Part shown: positions 21,910 through 33,449 of the stretch, piece after piece
How positions within the stretch are numbered: position 1 is the first letter of the stretch
How the letters are laid out: each line of letters begins with the position of its first letter
From: Leptobrachium leishanense
Taxonomy: Eukaryota > Chordata > Amphibia > Anura > Megophryidae
DNA length: 64,000 nucleotides
Assembly (NCBI GenBank): GCA_009667805.1
Contig: CM019071.1
Coordinates: forward strand, 49,544,693 to 49,608,692
Direction of reading: 5' to 3'
Made by a program: the position numbers and the translations under genes
Notes under the pieces: model-generated
What the model was told of the DNA's origin: nothing
Databases searched by the model: none
The model's input: only the letters and a program-made list of their open reading frames with translations

Positions 21910-23840
21910 CGAGTCGGATGTCCCTGTAAGGTGAGTAGCCTGAGCGGGAATGCAATGTGGTCAAGGGAGAGGTTTGCGGTGCCGCGAGGTTAAGCTACGA
22001 TCAAGGTGGGGGCTATATTCCTTTTTTTTTCTGAGTTTCAAGGCGGGGATGTAGTTTCATCAAAACATGGACCAGGAGCAAAACAGCTGAAAATAATGGG
22101 TGCAGAACAGAGAACGAGTGGTGTTTGCGGTGAGCGTTGTGAGGTGTGGCATGTTTTTATTCTTCACGTATTGTTGATACAATGGTTGGACCTCGTTAAA
22201 TGACGCTCTTTATGGTGTACGAAAAAAATCGATGTTCTTGCCTCTCACAAGACTGCTTAGAAAAACATTGGACTCCTAGATGTATTTTGGAAGGGCACAC
22301 AGAAACCTTTGTCAAATGGAGTGGCAAGATCTCCCGAAAATCCACCTTACTCGTCACTCGAAGCAACAACTGTGACTCATGGTGATGATGATGACCACAA
22401 TAAGATCAGTGGAAAGAAGCACAATGCAACAATGTATGATGTATGATGTATAAATTCTTGTCACACTAAGAGGACTCAACACACAAAGCCCAAACTGCAA
22501 AACTACCCAAAAGCGTGTACCAGTCTTTATAATGGCCAGGCTGCTCACAAAACCACTGGGTGTAGGCCAAATAAGGGCAAAAAAATGAAACAGGCCAAGG
22601 TCAGGAGACAGAGACAATTTTGAGAGCATGGCTGGGTCAGAGGGATACTAGAAATACACAACATCTAGAGAGAAGGCCAAGGTCGGAAGTACAGATCAGG
22701 GCTGGCCCAAGGCACTGTGTTGTATAGGTCCAAGGATGAAATGCTGACCTCTACCCCAAAAAACACGCAGCGTGTATGAGCATATCACCGAGGTCCACGG
22801 CAATCAAACTCACAGTAATGTGCAGCATGTATCACAGAGCTCCACTGCAGTAAAACTCAGACTCCCCGTCCTGGTGGACGGCACAACCTAGTTGAGGCCC
22901 CAGAGGCGTCCCAGCCAAGTAGAGGCCCAGGTGACCGCTTGGCCTAGTCGAGGTACCGGCGGCCACCTCCTTGCCACCACAGGCCTTTGACAAGGTAGCA
23001 AAATGTCACCCCTGGCAAATGGCCGCCTGGAGCCATAGCCCCAAACGGCCCCATGGACGAACCGTCCCTGGTACAGAGAGAGACACAATGTGAGGTGATG
23101 GTTGGGTCAGAGACTACATGACTACAGATCTGGACTGGCTCTTTGACCAAACTGGACAAAGGTCCGGTGAGTCAGGATGGCCATGGGCCACATTTTGCCA
23201 AGGAAATTCTTCCCATCTGGTCTCTATGGGACCAGCACTAGGGCTGCTATTCAACCAAAAGTGGCAGGACCTTCTGGCCCTACTCAAGGCCCACCTGTGG
23301 CCCAATCAAGTCCTGGTGGGGGAGTGCATTCCCTGGTCCAAAAGCTTCTTGTAAGAATGCAACAAAATAGATTTAATGCCGTCTAGAGCTGCAAACCCAA
23401 CTTCCCCTCACAAACACTTTTCCCTAATGGTACTGATATTTCGGTGCTTTCTGAATAACCCCCCCATAGTAGTTCGTATTTCACCCTAAACCACCGTCTC
23501 CCAGGTGGAAGCACAAGCTACTTTGGAATCGTAAGGGCCTCTAATAGAGCTCGTTAATCGGGGACTAAAAGCCTATCAGTGACCTTCGAAAAAAATGTAC
23601 TAACACAGTAATTAACGCTCATACAGGTTTTCACTCTGATAATTAAGGAACTCGTTCCATTGGAGCTGGAAAGCCGCCCAGATACCCACAAGAAGGGACA
23701 CAAGATGTTTTATTAGCTCACATTTGCTGCGGTTTTCTTGGCAAGGCAGCGTGTGATGTAATGCATCGATTTACAGCAACCGGATCAACAACGTAGACAG
23801 ACAGGTTGTCTTACATGGAATAACACAGTAAATCCCGGCC
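21910..23840. other. Intergenic DNA without supported gene
   Basis: No coding region recognised. It contains diverged single units of the 57-bp satellite (about 22770-22860, inverse orientation), a low-complexity GATGATGATG stretch near 22381, and a terminal scrap of the GGTTATTC MITE family at 23427-23461. The small frames present have no recognisable domains. Confidence 0.6.
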
Positions 23841-24295
23841 AGAACACCTCTCCAATAAGTGTCATTGGGCAAGACACCTCACAGTACATACTTGCTACCA
23901 CACAATATCAGCTGTGGAGTCCAGTGGTAACGTCTCTACCCTTAGACCATGGAGAAGCAAGTCAAACTCCCATTCAGCAGATCCCTCCAATACAGCTGTG
24001 GATACGTCTCAACTTTACAAGAAGCGGGTTCAACCTAACCACCAGGTCACTGATCTACAATCATGGAAAGACAACTTAATCTCACTCAGAAGACGCCGCC
24101 AGTGAGTGTCTTTGGGCAAGACACCTAACGATATGGGTGCACCTACCTCACAAAATACTTGTACATCTCATAGAGTGTAAGTTCCCTTGGGAACAGGGTC
24201 CCCCTGAATCAGGTCGTATCATCCATGTGTGGTATTCTAATGTATCAACACCTTGTACATTGATCTTGTAATGTGCTGCGGAATCAGGCAGCCGC
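23841..24295 (+). mobile_element. tRNA-derived SINE with LINE-like tail
   Basis: A polymerase III A-box-like GTCCAGTGGTAAC (23919-23931) and a B-box-like AAGTCAAACTCCC (23959-23971) stand at tRNA spacing. A second GGGTTCAACC lies near 24029. Downstream are TTTGGGCAAGACACC and a tail with GTGTAAGTTCCCTTGGGAAC, AGGGTCCCC and GTGCTGCGGAATC. That tail resembles L2-type LINE 3' ends and the tract next to the 37-bp minisatellite at 33450-36712. A partial duplicate of the GGGCAAGACACCTCAC motif lies at 23868. Confidence 0.6.
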
Positions 24296-25570
24296 CTATT
24301 TTACCTAAGGTCACCGAGAGCAGGACCTCTGTGATGGAATGGATGGTATTACATTTTGTGGCGTAAGTCACTTTGGACTTATTTGCACATATTTGTAGGG
24401 TGCAGGACTCATAATAAATATTAGCCCGTTGCCCTCTTGTGTGCAGAAGTTGGTATGATCTGTGTGATTATGCAAGAATGCTATTGTCTATCTGTTATCT
24501 GTTGAAAGGATTAACATCCCTGTTTACCCTTTCTCAAGAATGTGCTTACTTATCTGTTGCTATTTGAATAGGTTGTAAATCTGCTGACTGTAATCTGTTA
24601 TCATCCCGATTCCCATTGTCTTGATTCATTTAGAAATGTTGCATAATGTTTAATTTCACTGTCTGTACGTAATCTAATTATGTTTCACCTCCCAAGAGGC
24701 AAGTGTATGTCCAAATTATCTATTTCAGTCTGATTAGGTCCCTCAGCAGTTTCTAGGGGAAGTATTGTGTATGTAAATGACCCATGTGTGACCATATAAA
24801 TGTATGTGTGGGTCTATTCTAAACTTGAAAGACCTCAGATGATGATCTACAGCCTCGTCTTATTTCTGGGAGATGCTAGGGGACTCCCTATGTGTCCCGG
24901 TCCCTGAGCTTCGTCTGAGGATGTAATGCCCCACGCCGCGGTCGGACCGCGGCCGCCATGTTGGGACGCCTTGCAGACTCACCTGAGGTCCCTCGTGGCG
25001 CGTCGCTCCCTGGTTCCGGTCTTCAGCTCAAGGGAGGAGAGCCAGGATGTGTCCCACGCCGCCTCCGGGATCCAACTGAACAGAAGCCAAGCGCGCATGC
25101 GCGATCGTCCATCCTAGAGCATGAAGACCTAGGTACTTCCACGGCACCAGTTCCATCTTCAGGCTTGCCTCTATACCTCTGGTACCGGTTCCAGATCCTG
25201 TCTTCAGTCTAATTCCTCTACCCCAGGACTATTTCCAAAGATTACAACGTGTCTCATTTATCCCTACAACCCTTCGTTCTGGACTTTACTTTTGTCAAAG
25301 ACATCTTGCATTACTTTTGTTCTGGACTTATATTTTGTTCCACCGAGTAAAGGTTCAACTGATTATATCCCTCCTGGTCTCCTCCTTCGGCTTGCCACCG
25401 GGTTCCATACACACAACACTACACAGGGGTCATAGCCTCTGCCCTTACAGAGGACTGAAGGGAGGCACGGGAGTCTGCCTGGGTAGAGCACGGGGGTCCA
25501 GCAGGGAAGCGGCATTGGCAGATGTGACCCTATCGGGGTACAGAGATCTGTCACACATTTCTCGAAGCAA
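24296..25570. other. Unassigned, CpG-rich in part
   Basis: The left part has a TATA-like CATATAAATG (24795) and the 24925-25120 part is CpG-rich (CCGCGGTCGGACCGCGGCCG). The segment has the look of an LTR plus leader, but I could not find matching ends or a duplication. The frames 24926-25580 show no recognisable protein. Confidence 0.4.
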
Positions 25571-25572
25571 TC

Positions 25573-27300
25573 TTATTTAATTATTTTATTTATTTATAAA
25601 GGATTTTACCAGGAAGGATACATTGAGATTTCTCTCGTTTTCAAGTATGTCCTGGGTTCAAGAACATTGAATGGTTACAGAAATACAAAATAGTAAAATG
25701 CAAGATATTAACACAAAACAAATATACAGATTAACAGAAAAATAAATATGGAGGAAATAAAGTCATTATGTTACATGTTTACAGGTACATTCCGTATTGA
25801 GGTATGAATAGGGGACTCTTGAGTGACTTTAGACCGGTTGAAGATTTGATGGTGTCTGGGAGGTTATTCCATAATTGCGGAGCTCTGTAGGAAAATGAGG
25901 ATCGAGCCACTTTCTTTTTGTATTGTGGTATTGCAAGTAGGGATGTTGTACAATCTGCTTTCTTACCGCGGGGCTCAGGCAGGATTTGTTTCTGTACAGG
26001 GCACCTAGTTTGGGGTAGAGTTTAGATGAGAGTTTTTCGATGTGGGGCCAAAGGATAGATTTGGGTCTAACCACATACCTAGATATTTGAGAGAAGTGAC
26101 TGTAGTCAGCGTGTCATTTGATTTTGTCCCAACACATAGATGGGGTGTTTGCAATTTATGTAGTTTAGGTTTTGTTCCAAAGAGCATCGTTACAGTTTTG
26201 TCAGCATTTAGAAAACATTTGTTATCTGCGATCCACTTTTCTCCCCCTGTGAATTGTTCTTGCAGCACGGCCTCCAGCTGTGGGAGATTTGGTTTGCTGG
26301 TATAGATCACAGTGTCGTCTGCGTACATGTGTACAGTTGAGGCTTTGCAGACGTTGGGCAGATCATTTATGAATATTGTGAATAGCAGGGGGCCGAGTAT
26401 TGAGCCTTGGGGTACACCGCACGTGACTGGGAGGGGAAGGGAAGTGCTGTCAGAAATGGACACATATTGCGACCGATCAGATACATATGATTGGAACCAG
26501 GTTAGCGTGTGATCACCAATACCGGAGTTTAAGTTTTTGTAATAGGATGCCATGGTCTACTGTATCAAAAGCCTTGGCAAAATCAAGGAAGATGGCTCCA
26601 GTTAGGTTTCCTTGTTCCATCCCAGCTTGGATATCATTGCAGACTTTTAAAAGGGCAGTTGTAGTTGAATGATTTGGACAGAAGCCGGATTGATCTGGGG
26701 TTAAGTAGTTCCAATATTGATAATAATCGCGTAATTGTGTGTAGACGCATTTTTCCAGAAATTTTGACACTACAGGGAGCAACGATATCGGGCGGTAGTT
26801 GGACACCAAAGTATTGTCTCCACTTTTTATGGATAGGTACCACTCTCGCAGCCTTCCAGAGTTTGGGTATGTATCCAGTCGCCAGTGAGTCATTGATTAG
26901 GGTTGCGACAGGTTTTGCAATTGCTGGCGCATTGATTTTCAGCAGCATTGCTGGGATTTGATCAGGTCCTGACTGGTATTTCATTTTTTGGTTACGGAGA
27001 AGTTTAGTAACGACACGGACAGGCACTGGTCTAAAACTGAATTTCTCTGCGTTACAGGGTCTTTGCACAGTTGGTGGGTCCCTGACCTGTGTGCGGCCTT
27101 TCTGATTGCGTTTCATTTCCTACCTTAGCAATCAGGGTGGTGGCGCATCTAACAAAATAATTATTAAAAGCTTTTGCTACATCTAGGGGGTGTTGTACAG
27201 TTTGGTTGTTTACTTTGACAGCAGCCGGTTGGGAGTGGACGGGGGGTGCTTGTATGTTACTTATGATTTTCCACAAATTTCCATGGTTTGATACTTCACT
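25573..27300 (-). mobile_element. CR1/L2/Rex-group LINE copy, minus strand
   Basis: Same family as 6650-8631, inverted. The 3' tail is at 25573-25670 (TTTATTTATAAAGGATTTTA, CCAGGAAGGATACATTGAG). The 5' end is truncated near 27300, close to the breakpoint of the first copy. An internal deletion of roughly 300 bp near 25945 removes the region after RKQIVQH. Confidence 0.9.
25829..27276 (-). pseudogene. LINE reverse transcriptase, broken
   Basis: The ORF2 remnant is spread over at least four frames. Segments: 27276-27052 (AAVKVNNQTVQHPLDVAKAF), 27116-26634 (KYQSGPDQIPAMLLKINAPA, GYIPKLWKAARVVPIHK), 26893-26513 (YRPISLLPVVSKFLEKCVYT, DFAKAFDTVDHGILLQKLK), and 26553-26005 (GVPQGSILGPLLFTIF, catalytic YADD, KTVTMLFGTK). 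The last C-terminal piece ends at 25829. The intact DFAKAFDTVDHG box shows where the other copy at 7350 is damaged. Non-functional. Confidence 0.9.
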
Positions 27301-27309
27301 ACCGTTTTA

Positions 27310-28560
27310 TTATGCTGCCTTCATTATTAAGCAACCCTATCCCTAAAAAACACTAACCTGTCCCTAACCCTAAAAGTAAACACTAACCCGTCCCTACTCC
27401 TAAAAGGTAAACACCGACCCGTCCCTAACCCTAAAAGTAAACACTGACCTGTCCCTAACCCTAAAAGTAAACACTAACCCGTCCCTACTCCTAAAAGGTA
27501 AACACCGACCCGTCCCTAACCCTAAAAGTAAACACTAACCCGTCCCTACTCCTAAAAGGTAAACACTAACCCGTCCCTAACCCTAAAAGTAAACACGGGC
27601 CCGTCCCTAACCCTAAAAGTAAACACTAACCCGTCCCTAACCCTAAAAGTAAACACTGACCTGTCCCTAACCCTAAAAGTAAACACTAACCCGTCCCTAA
27701 CCCTAAAAGTAAACACTAACCCGTCCCTAACCCTAAAAGTAAACACTAACCCGTCCCTAACCCTAAAAGTAAACACTGACCCGTCCCTAACCCTAAAAAT
27801 AAACACTAACCCATCCCTAACCCTAAAAGTAAACACTAACCCGTCCCTAACCATAAAAGTAAACACTAACCCGTCCCTAACCCTAAAAGTAAACACTAAC
27901 CCGTCCCTAACCATAAAAGTAAACACTAACCCGTCCCTAACCCTAAAAGTAAACACTAACCCGTCCCTAACCCTAAAAGTAAACACTGACCTGTCCCTAA
28001 CCCTAAAAGTAAATACTAACCCGTCCCTAACCATAAAAGTAAACACTGACCCGTCCCTAACCCTAAAAGTAAACACTGACCCGTCCCTAACCCTAAAAGT
28101 AAACACTGACCCGTCCCTAACCGTAAAAGTAAACACTGACCCGTCCCTAACCCTAAAAGTAAACACTGACCCGTCCCTAATTCTAAAAGTAAACACTGAC
28201 CCGTCCCTAACCCTAAAAGTAAACACTGACCCGTCCCTAATTCTAAAAGTAAACACTGACCCGTCCCTAACCCTAAAAGTAAACACTGACCCGTCCCTAA
28301 CCCTAAAAGTAAACACTGACCCGTCCCTAACCCTAAAAGTAAACACTGACCCGTCCCTAACCATAAAAGTAAACACTAACCCGTCCCTAACCCTAAAAGT
28401 AAACACTAACCCGTCCCTAACCCTAAATGAAAACACTAACCCGTCCCTAACCCTAAAAGTAAACACTAACCCGTCCCTAACCCTAAATGAAAACACTAAC
28501 CCGTCCCTAACCCTAAATGAAAACACTAACCCGTCCCTAACCGTAAAAGTAAACACTGAC
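27310..28560. repeat. 30-bp telomere-like minisatellite
   Basis: About 41 units of CCGTCCCTAACCCTAAAAGT plus AAACACTAAC, with substitutions (ACTGACC, CCATAAAAG, ATGAAAACAC) shared in blocks. Each unit contains one CCCTAACCCTAA-like vertebrate telomere motif. The period is divisible by three, so the minus strand reads as a 351-codon repeat of about ten residues (VRDGLVFTFR). I treat that frame as non-genic. The first units (27350-27550) are slightly shorter or longer. Confidence 0.95.
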
Positions 28561-28610
28561 CAGTGCACTTTGCTGCAGTGCAGAGGTTTAGGTTTTTGAT
28601 GTAACAATTA

Positions 28611-29521
28611 CAGGGTAATTCAAAGAGATCCGAATTGCTTGAGAAAGGTAACTGAACGCTGAAAATCAGTGTTCGGTTACCTTTCTTGGCCATTCGGCTA
28701 TCCAGAGAGCAGGCAATTCGCCAAATCCTGGCGAACTGCCTGCACATACGGTGCCTGTTCGGTGCCTGTTCGAGGGCAGTGAAAACCCCATGAAAAAGCA
28801 CTGCTTCCGCTATTCAGAGAACACAAACCAGCAGTGAAAGGTTCCCCTAATGCCCTGCCATTCGGTGGTTTAATTCGACAGGTTTATTCAGGCGAATCCC
28901 ATAGGCTTCAATGTTAAAAATATTCCAGTTTTAATTCAATATCTAATAAACCGTTCATTATAAAATTCTGCAGTAAAGAGTCTCTTTATTTATAGATTTT
29001 TTTAGGATATTTTAAGCATTTTTCATTTTTTTTTTTTTAATAAAGTCAGATTTTTTTTAAGTTTACTTCTTTTTTCTGTAACAGCCCTTTTTATTATCAT
29101 TCATTGGATTTTATATGTAAATTTCAGACATTTTCGCTCAGTAGTTTCTTTGCAAACAGTGTTTCACTTTTCAAACATTCATACAAACTGTTTTCCTAAT
29201 TTATTCACTCCATTCGTCTGCGGTGTCGGCTTTTTCCGGCGGCTTCGCTGCGTGTGATCGGCTCCTGCTCGGGTTTTTCCATGGTTTTCGGCAGGTTAAT
29301 CCAGATGTTTTTGCGGGTTTTCGGCATGCATTCGCTGGGTTTTGCGGTTAGTTTTCGTCAGGTTTGCTTTGCGGCAGCCTTTCCCTGCAATTCGGGGACC
29401 CTGTGGTGCTTGCTGAATATACCGCAGGGTCACCGAAATGGGATCTGCAAAACAAACCGAATGGAAGAGAACGAAAAGTCACCGAACGTGCGGTGTTTTC
29501 GATTCTCTTTGAATTGCCCTG
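28611..29521. mobile_element. MITE copy B
   Basis: 911-bp full copy of the family at 12387-13262, same orientation, ends CAGGGTAATTC and GAATTGCCCTG. It is flanked by TTA on both sides (28608-28610 and 29522-29524). The left hairpin is retained with substitutions (about 28645-28684). Confidence 0.88.
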
Positions 29522-29574
29522 TTAGTAACAATGGACTGTGCCATCACCTCCACACTTGTTGGTGACATGAGAAA

Positions 29575-29880
29575 TGTTATGGTGAGTTAGTGCAGCATCA
29601 TTGTTCACTTTATAATTGAAAAGAGAAAAATATTGCTGTGCTAGAAAAAGAAAAAATTTAGAAAGAAATATTTATTATTTTATTTTTATTGTTACATAAA
29701 ACATGATCCTGTTTGGTGTCATTGGAATGGCCATGCTCCGAGCTTTCCAGTGATACCTCACATGACCCTGTAGCTGCTATGGAGTTGGAGATACAGTGGT
29801 ACAAATGCCCATCAATCCAGATATAGTTATCCTTTCTCTGGGCCCATTCTGGGACATGGGCCTGGAGCTGCTGCTCCATC
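29575..29880. repeat. piggyBac-like family fragment
   Basis: GTTAGTGCAGCATCATTGTT and TTGGTGTCATTGGAATGGCC match parts of 37620-37680 and the reverse complement of 62700-62900. It is an internal piece without termini. Confidence 0.65.
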
Positions 29881-29902
29881 AGCCCCTATGTTAATCCGGC
29901 TC

Positions 29903-29988
29903 TGCCTAACCCTAAAAGTAAACACTAACCCGTCCCTAACCCGTCCCTAACCCTAAATGAAAACACTAACCCGTCCCTAACCATAGGA
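29903..29988. repeat. Detached telomere-like minisatellite units
   Basis: Two to three units of the 27310-28560 repeat (CCTAACCCTAAAAGTAAACA and the ATGAAAACAC variant), 1.3 kb away from the main array and beyond MITE B. Confidence 0.9.
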
Positions 29989-30598
29989 CTCCATTTAGGT
30001 TTGCGCTTCCGGACTGCGAGATTATCCAGAGCTACAGAGTGATCATGGTGCGAGACTAAGAAGTATTTGTCCCCAGTCTCGCTCTGCTCCCGGTGAGAAG
30101 ACGTGGTGGATCACGCTGCCCTTTTCGCTGCAGGATTAAAGGTGCGTATGAGATTTAATGGGGGGGGGGGTTGCAGCGTATTAAATTATTTTGCATTGGA
30201 GTCATTTAACACCAGCTTTTAGAATTTGCCAAAATTTTGGCTTTCGTGTCCCGACGGGAAAGAATTTGCGCCAGCACTTTGTAACACCTGACTTATCGAG
30301 ATGCTAAAAATAGATTGCGCTCCCCATGTTAGGAATAGGAGACGCAAAGTACAGTAACGTCGCGCAAGCTTCGAGGCGCACACTGACTTCCCGACTGTAG
30401 CGTCAACTATGGAATATCGATGCCAGACTTTAAACTTACTTCTCCTAGCGCTAACGATTACATATTGAGCCGATACATTAACACCGACTGTGGAATAGAA
30501 CGCTATGAAGCGTATGAGACATTGATTTACAGTAACCTCGTGTAGGGAAGCGCGGCACACGAGCTGCAAGCTCAGTTTGCGGCAAGAATGGAATAGTG
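29989..30598. other. Unassigned plus GCGC-type MITE fragment
   Basis: 30280-30590 shares CGCTCCCCATGTTAGGAATA and GCAAAGTACAGTAACGTCGC with the families at 6120 and 59515. The rest shows nothing recognisable. No supported gene. Confidence 0.5.
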
Positions 30599-31092
30599 AT
30601 TCCCGTCAATAAAATAAGTACACATGTCACCGACATTTCGGTGCTCTCTCGTTACCCGCACTTCACCTGCTCTTCAGGGAATCAAAGTTCCCCACCCTGC
30701 TGTGAATTCAGCCTTTACCGCATGGTCCCCAAAGTACAGGGAAAACCCACTGAAAACCCCCGAAGCCACCACGAAAAACACGCCGAACACGTCTGGAAAA
30801 GGCTGATGACCAGCCGCCAGAAAAAGCCGACATGCAGACGAACGGGATAAAAAAAAAAAAAACAATACGATTGAAAGTGTCAAAATTGAAACACTGTTTG
30901 CAAAAAAACTACTGAGCGAAAATGTCTGTAATTTACATAAAGATCCAATGACTGATAATAAAAAGGGCTGTTACAGAAAAAAGAAAAACACTTTTTAAAA
31001 AAAAAAATCCTGTAAAATAGGTAAAAGATCCTAAAAAGATCAATAAATAAAGAGACTTTTTGCTGCAGATTAAAAGAATAAATGGTTTATTA

Positions 31093-31519
31093 GGCTGGGG
31101 TCAGACGAACGCAGTATTAACGTGCGTTTAACCGCACTTAATCACGGCCGTGCTAGCAGCAAATGACGTCCAATGCCGGGCAGCATACGACGAACGGCCG
31201 CACTTTCGTGCGGCCTCTCAACGCAAGTAGCAAACGAACGCATTTTTTCGAGAACGTGAAACCGCTACTACTGACGTACAGAGTGCGCTGCGGCCGCATA
31301 GCGGCGTGTTTGCGTGATTGGGAGACGTCAGACGCTGCTAATGTCCGGCCAACATAACGTCCAGACACAAAAAAGTGTTTTATTGATGATCCGTACAAAA
31401 TCACGGACGAAAATGCGCATAGTAATGACCGCTATCGCGTATCTGTGAAAAATACGTCAATTCGTTCGAACGCACTTTTTTGACGGACGACGCGAAAAAT
31501 GCGTTAGTTGACCTTAGCC
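31093..31519. mobile_element. Harbinger-like MITE 1
   Basis: 427 bp with ends GGCTGGGGTCAGAC and, reversed, GGCTAAGGTCAAC. It is flanked by TTA (31090-31092 and 31520-31522). The uninterrupted target GGTTTATTAGATATTG exists at 9700 and 56707, which proves the borders. Three-base TTA/TAA duplications are the PIF/Harbinger hallmark. Confidence 0.88.
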
Positions 31520-31581
31520 TTAGATTATTGAATTAACAGGAATATTTTTAACATTGAAAGCTATGGGATTCGCCTGCATAA

Positions 31582-32013
31582 GGCTGGGGTCAGACTAACG
31601 CAGTGCGAACGCGCGTGCAGCCGCACTTTATCACGGCCGTAGTAGCAAGCAAATGACGTCCAATGACAGGCAATGTACGAAGTACAACTGCACAAATGTG
31701 CGGCCGGGCAAACGCAAGCGGCAAACGAATGCTTTTTTTTTCGAGAACGTGATCCGCTAGTACTGACGTACAGAGTGCGCTGCGTCCCGCTACGGCGTGG
31801 TGTGCGTGATTAGGAGACGTCAGACGCTGCTAATGTCCGGCCATACATAACGTCCAGACGGCAAAAAGTGTTTTATTGATGATCCGTACAAAATCACGGA
31901 CGAAAATGCGCATCGTATGACCGCTATCGCGTATTCTGTGAAAAAATGCGTCCATTCGTTCGAACGCACTTTTTCATGGACAACGCGAAAAATGCGTTAG
32001 TCTGACCCTAGCC
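31582..32013. mobile_element. Harbinger-like MITE 2
   Basis: 432 bp, same family and orientation as the previous element, ends GGCTGGGGTCAGACT and AGTCTGACCCTAGCC. It is flanked by TAA (31579-31581 and 32014-32016). The empty target CGCCTGAATAAACCTG is seen at 9765 and 57830. Confidence 0.9.
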
Positions 32014-32369
32014 TAAACCTGCCGAATGAAATCACTGAACAGCAGGGCACTTCGGCAAATTTTCTCTGCTGTTCAATGTGAATAGATTAACCATTGCTTC
32101 TCTATGGGGGATTTCACTGCCGTCGAACAGGCACCGTACGTGCTGGCAGTTCGCCAAAATTTGGCGAACTGCCTACTCTCTAAATAGCCGACTGGTACCG
32201 AAACGACACCGTACAGGGAAATTCACTGTTCGGTGACATTTCGGAGCCAGACCGGCTCTTTGTGAATAACCCCTTATGTGTATTGTTATGTATAATGTCT
32301 CGTGTACTTATCTGATCGTTAGCTATGGAATAGAAGCTTTGTTGAATAATGAAGTTTTTTGCCTTTTTA

Positions 32370-33240
32370 GGCTGGGGTCAGACGAGCGCAGTATTAACGT
32401 CCGTGTTGCCGCACATAAGTACGTCCGTGATAGCAACAATTGTGTTAATGGAGCCCCAACACATGAAGTCGTGCGCACAGAAGTGCGGGGCTGACGGACT
32501 CTGCAAACGGACGCAGGTAGGCTAGGTCAGACTGAGGCAGTGCGAACGCGCGTTCTGGCGCACTTAATCACGGCCGCACTAGCAGCAGATGCCGGCAATG
32601 ACAGCCAATATACGAAGTATACGGTCGCACAAAAGTCCGGCTCGCAACGCAAGTGGAAAATGAACGCATTTTTTCGAGAACGTGAAACCGCAGGTACTGA
32701 CGTACAGAGTGCGCTGCGTCCGCTAGCGGCGTGTGTACGTGAATTGAGACATCAGACGCTGCTAATGTCCGGGCAACATAACGTCCAGATGCAAGAAGTG
32801 TTTTATTGATGATCCGTACAAAATCACGGACGAAAATGCGCATAGTATGACCGCTATCGCGTACTCCGTGAAGAAAATGCGTCCATTCGTCGAACGCATT
32901 TTTCACAGACAACATAAAAATGCGTTAGTTCTGACCCTAGCCTAAGGTCAGAACGTAATACTGCTAGAACGGACGTGCGGAGTGCGCCACGTCTACAACG
33001 TCCGCATAGCTTTGTGTGTGAGTGATGAAACAAGGTCAGACGGACTGCATTTATACGTCCAGCATTTTTGACGGACAGAATGTTTTTTCATTGTAATTTA
33101 TTTTCCCTGCTACATCCGTCAAAAAATAACTTCAGTGAAAAAAACAGACTGTATGGCCACTACCTTGTCGTCAGTCAGAAAGTACGTCCGTACTGCAGGG
33201 ACGCACAGTCCGTACAAAATGCGCTCATCTGACCCGAGCC
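32370..33240. mobile_element. Harbinger-like MITE 3 with inner copy
   Basis: Outer ends GGCTGGGGTCAGACGAG and CATCTGACCCGAGCC, flanked by TTA (32367-32369 and 33241-33243). A second family member occupies about 32520-32942 (GGCTAGGTCAGACTG to TTCTGACCCTAGCC), apparently nested; its three-base flanks no longer match. The frames inside are not genes. Confidence 0.78.
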
Positions 33241-33243
33241 TTA

Positions 33244-33449
33244 GTAGAATTTGCTGCATTCTCCGCCACACCCCCACTCTGTAACATGATCTCAATCACC
33301 TTCCCCTCTTCCCCTCAACTCTGTGTAAAGCAGAAGATGTTTGCACTCCCTACAATGAACCGGGCAGCGTAGGAGAATTTATTAACTCCTTGCAGGCAGA
33401 AAATAAGTAAAATATTAAAATTGCCAAATTGCATATTTTACCAAGATTG
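33244..33449. other. Short unassigned segment
   Basis: Nothing recognised apart from the transition into the 37-bp array. Confidence 0.5.

Larger units (their letters stand above)
30600..32272. mobile_element. MITE-family copy carrying two insertions
   Basis: The GGTTATTC-family body (ACTACTGAGCGAAAATGTC, GGTTTATTAG, ACATTGAAAGCTATGGG, TGTGAATAACCCC at the right end) is interrupted at 31093-31519 and 31582-32013 by Harbinger-like MITEs. Discounting these, its length is about 810 bp, matching copies A to C. The left end is not sharply defined. Confidence 0.75.

Noticed and set aside
24925..25570. Gene or LTR start in a CpG-rich stretch
   Set aside because: No matching LTR ends, duplication, splice pattern or recognisable protein.
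27310..28560. Chromosome end or true interstitial telomere
   Set aside because: Only one telomere-like motif per 30-bp unit, with spacer sequence in each; TE-rich DNA lies on both sides.
27552..28607. 351-codon minus-strand ORF of VRDGLVFTFR-type repeats
   Set aside because: Product of a 30-bp tandem repeat lacking stops; no start context, conserved domain or independent support.
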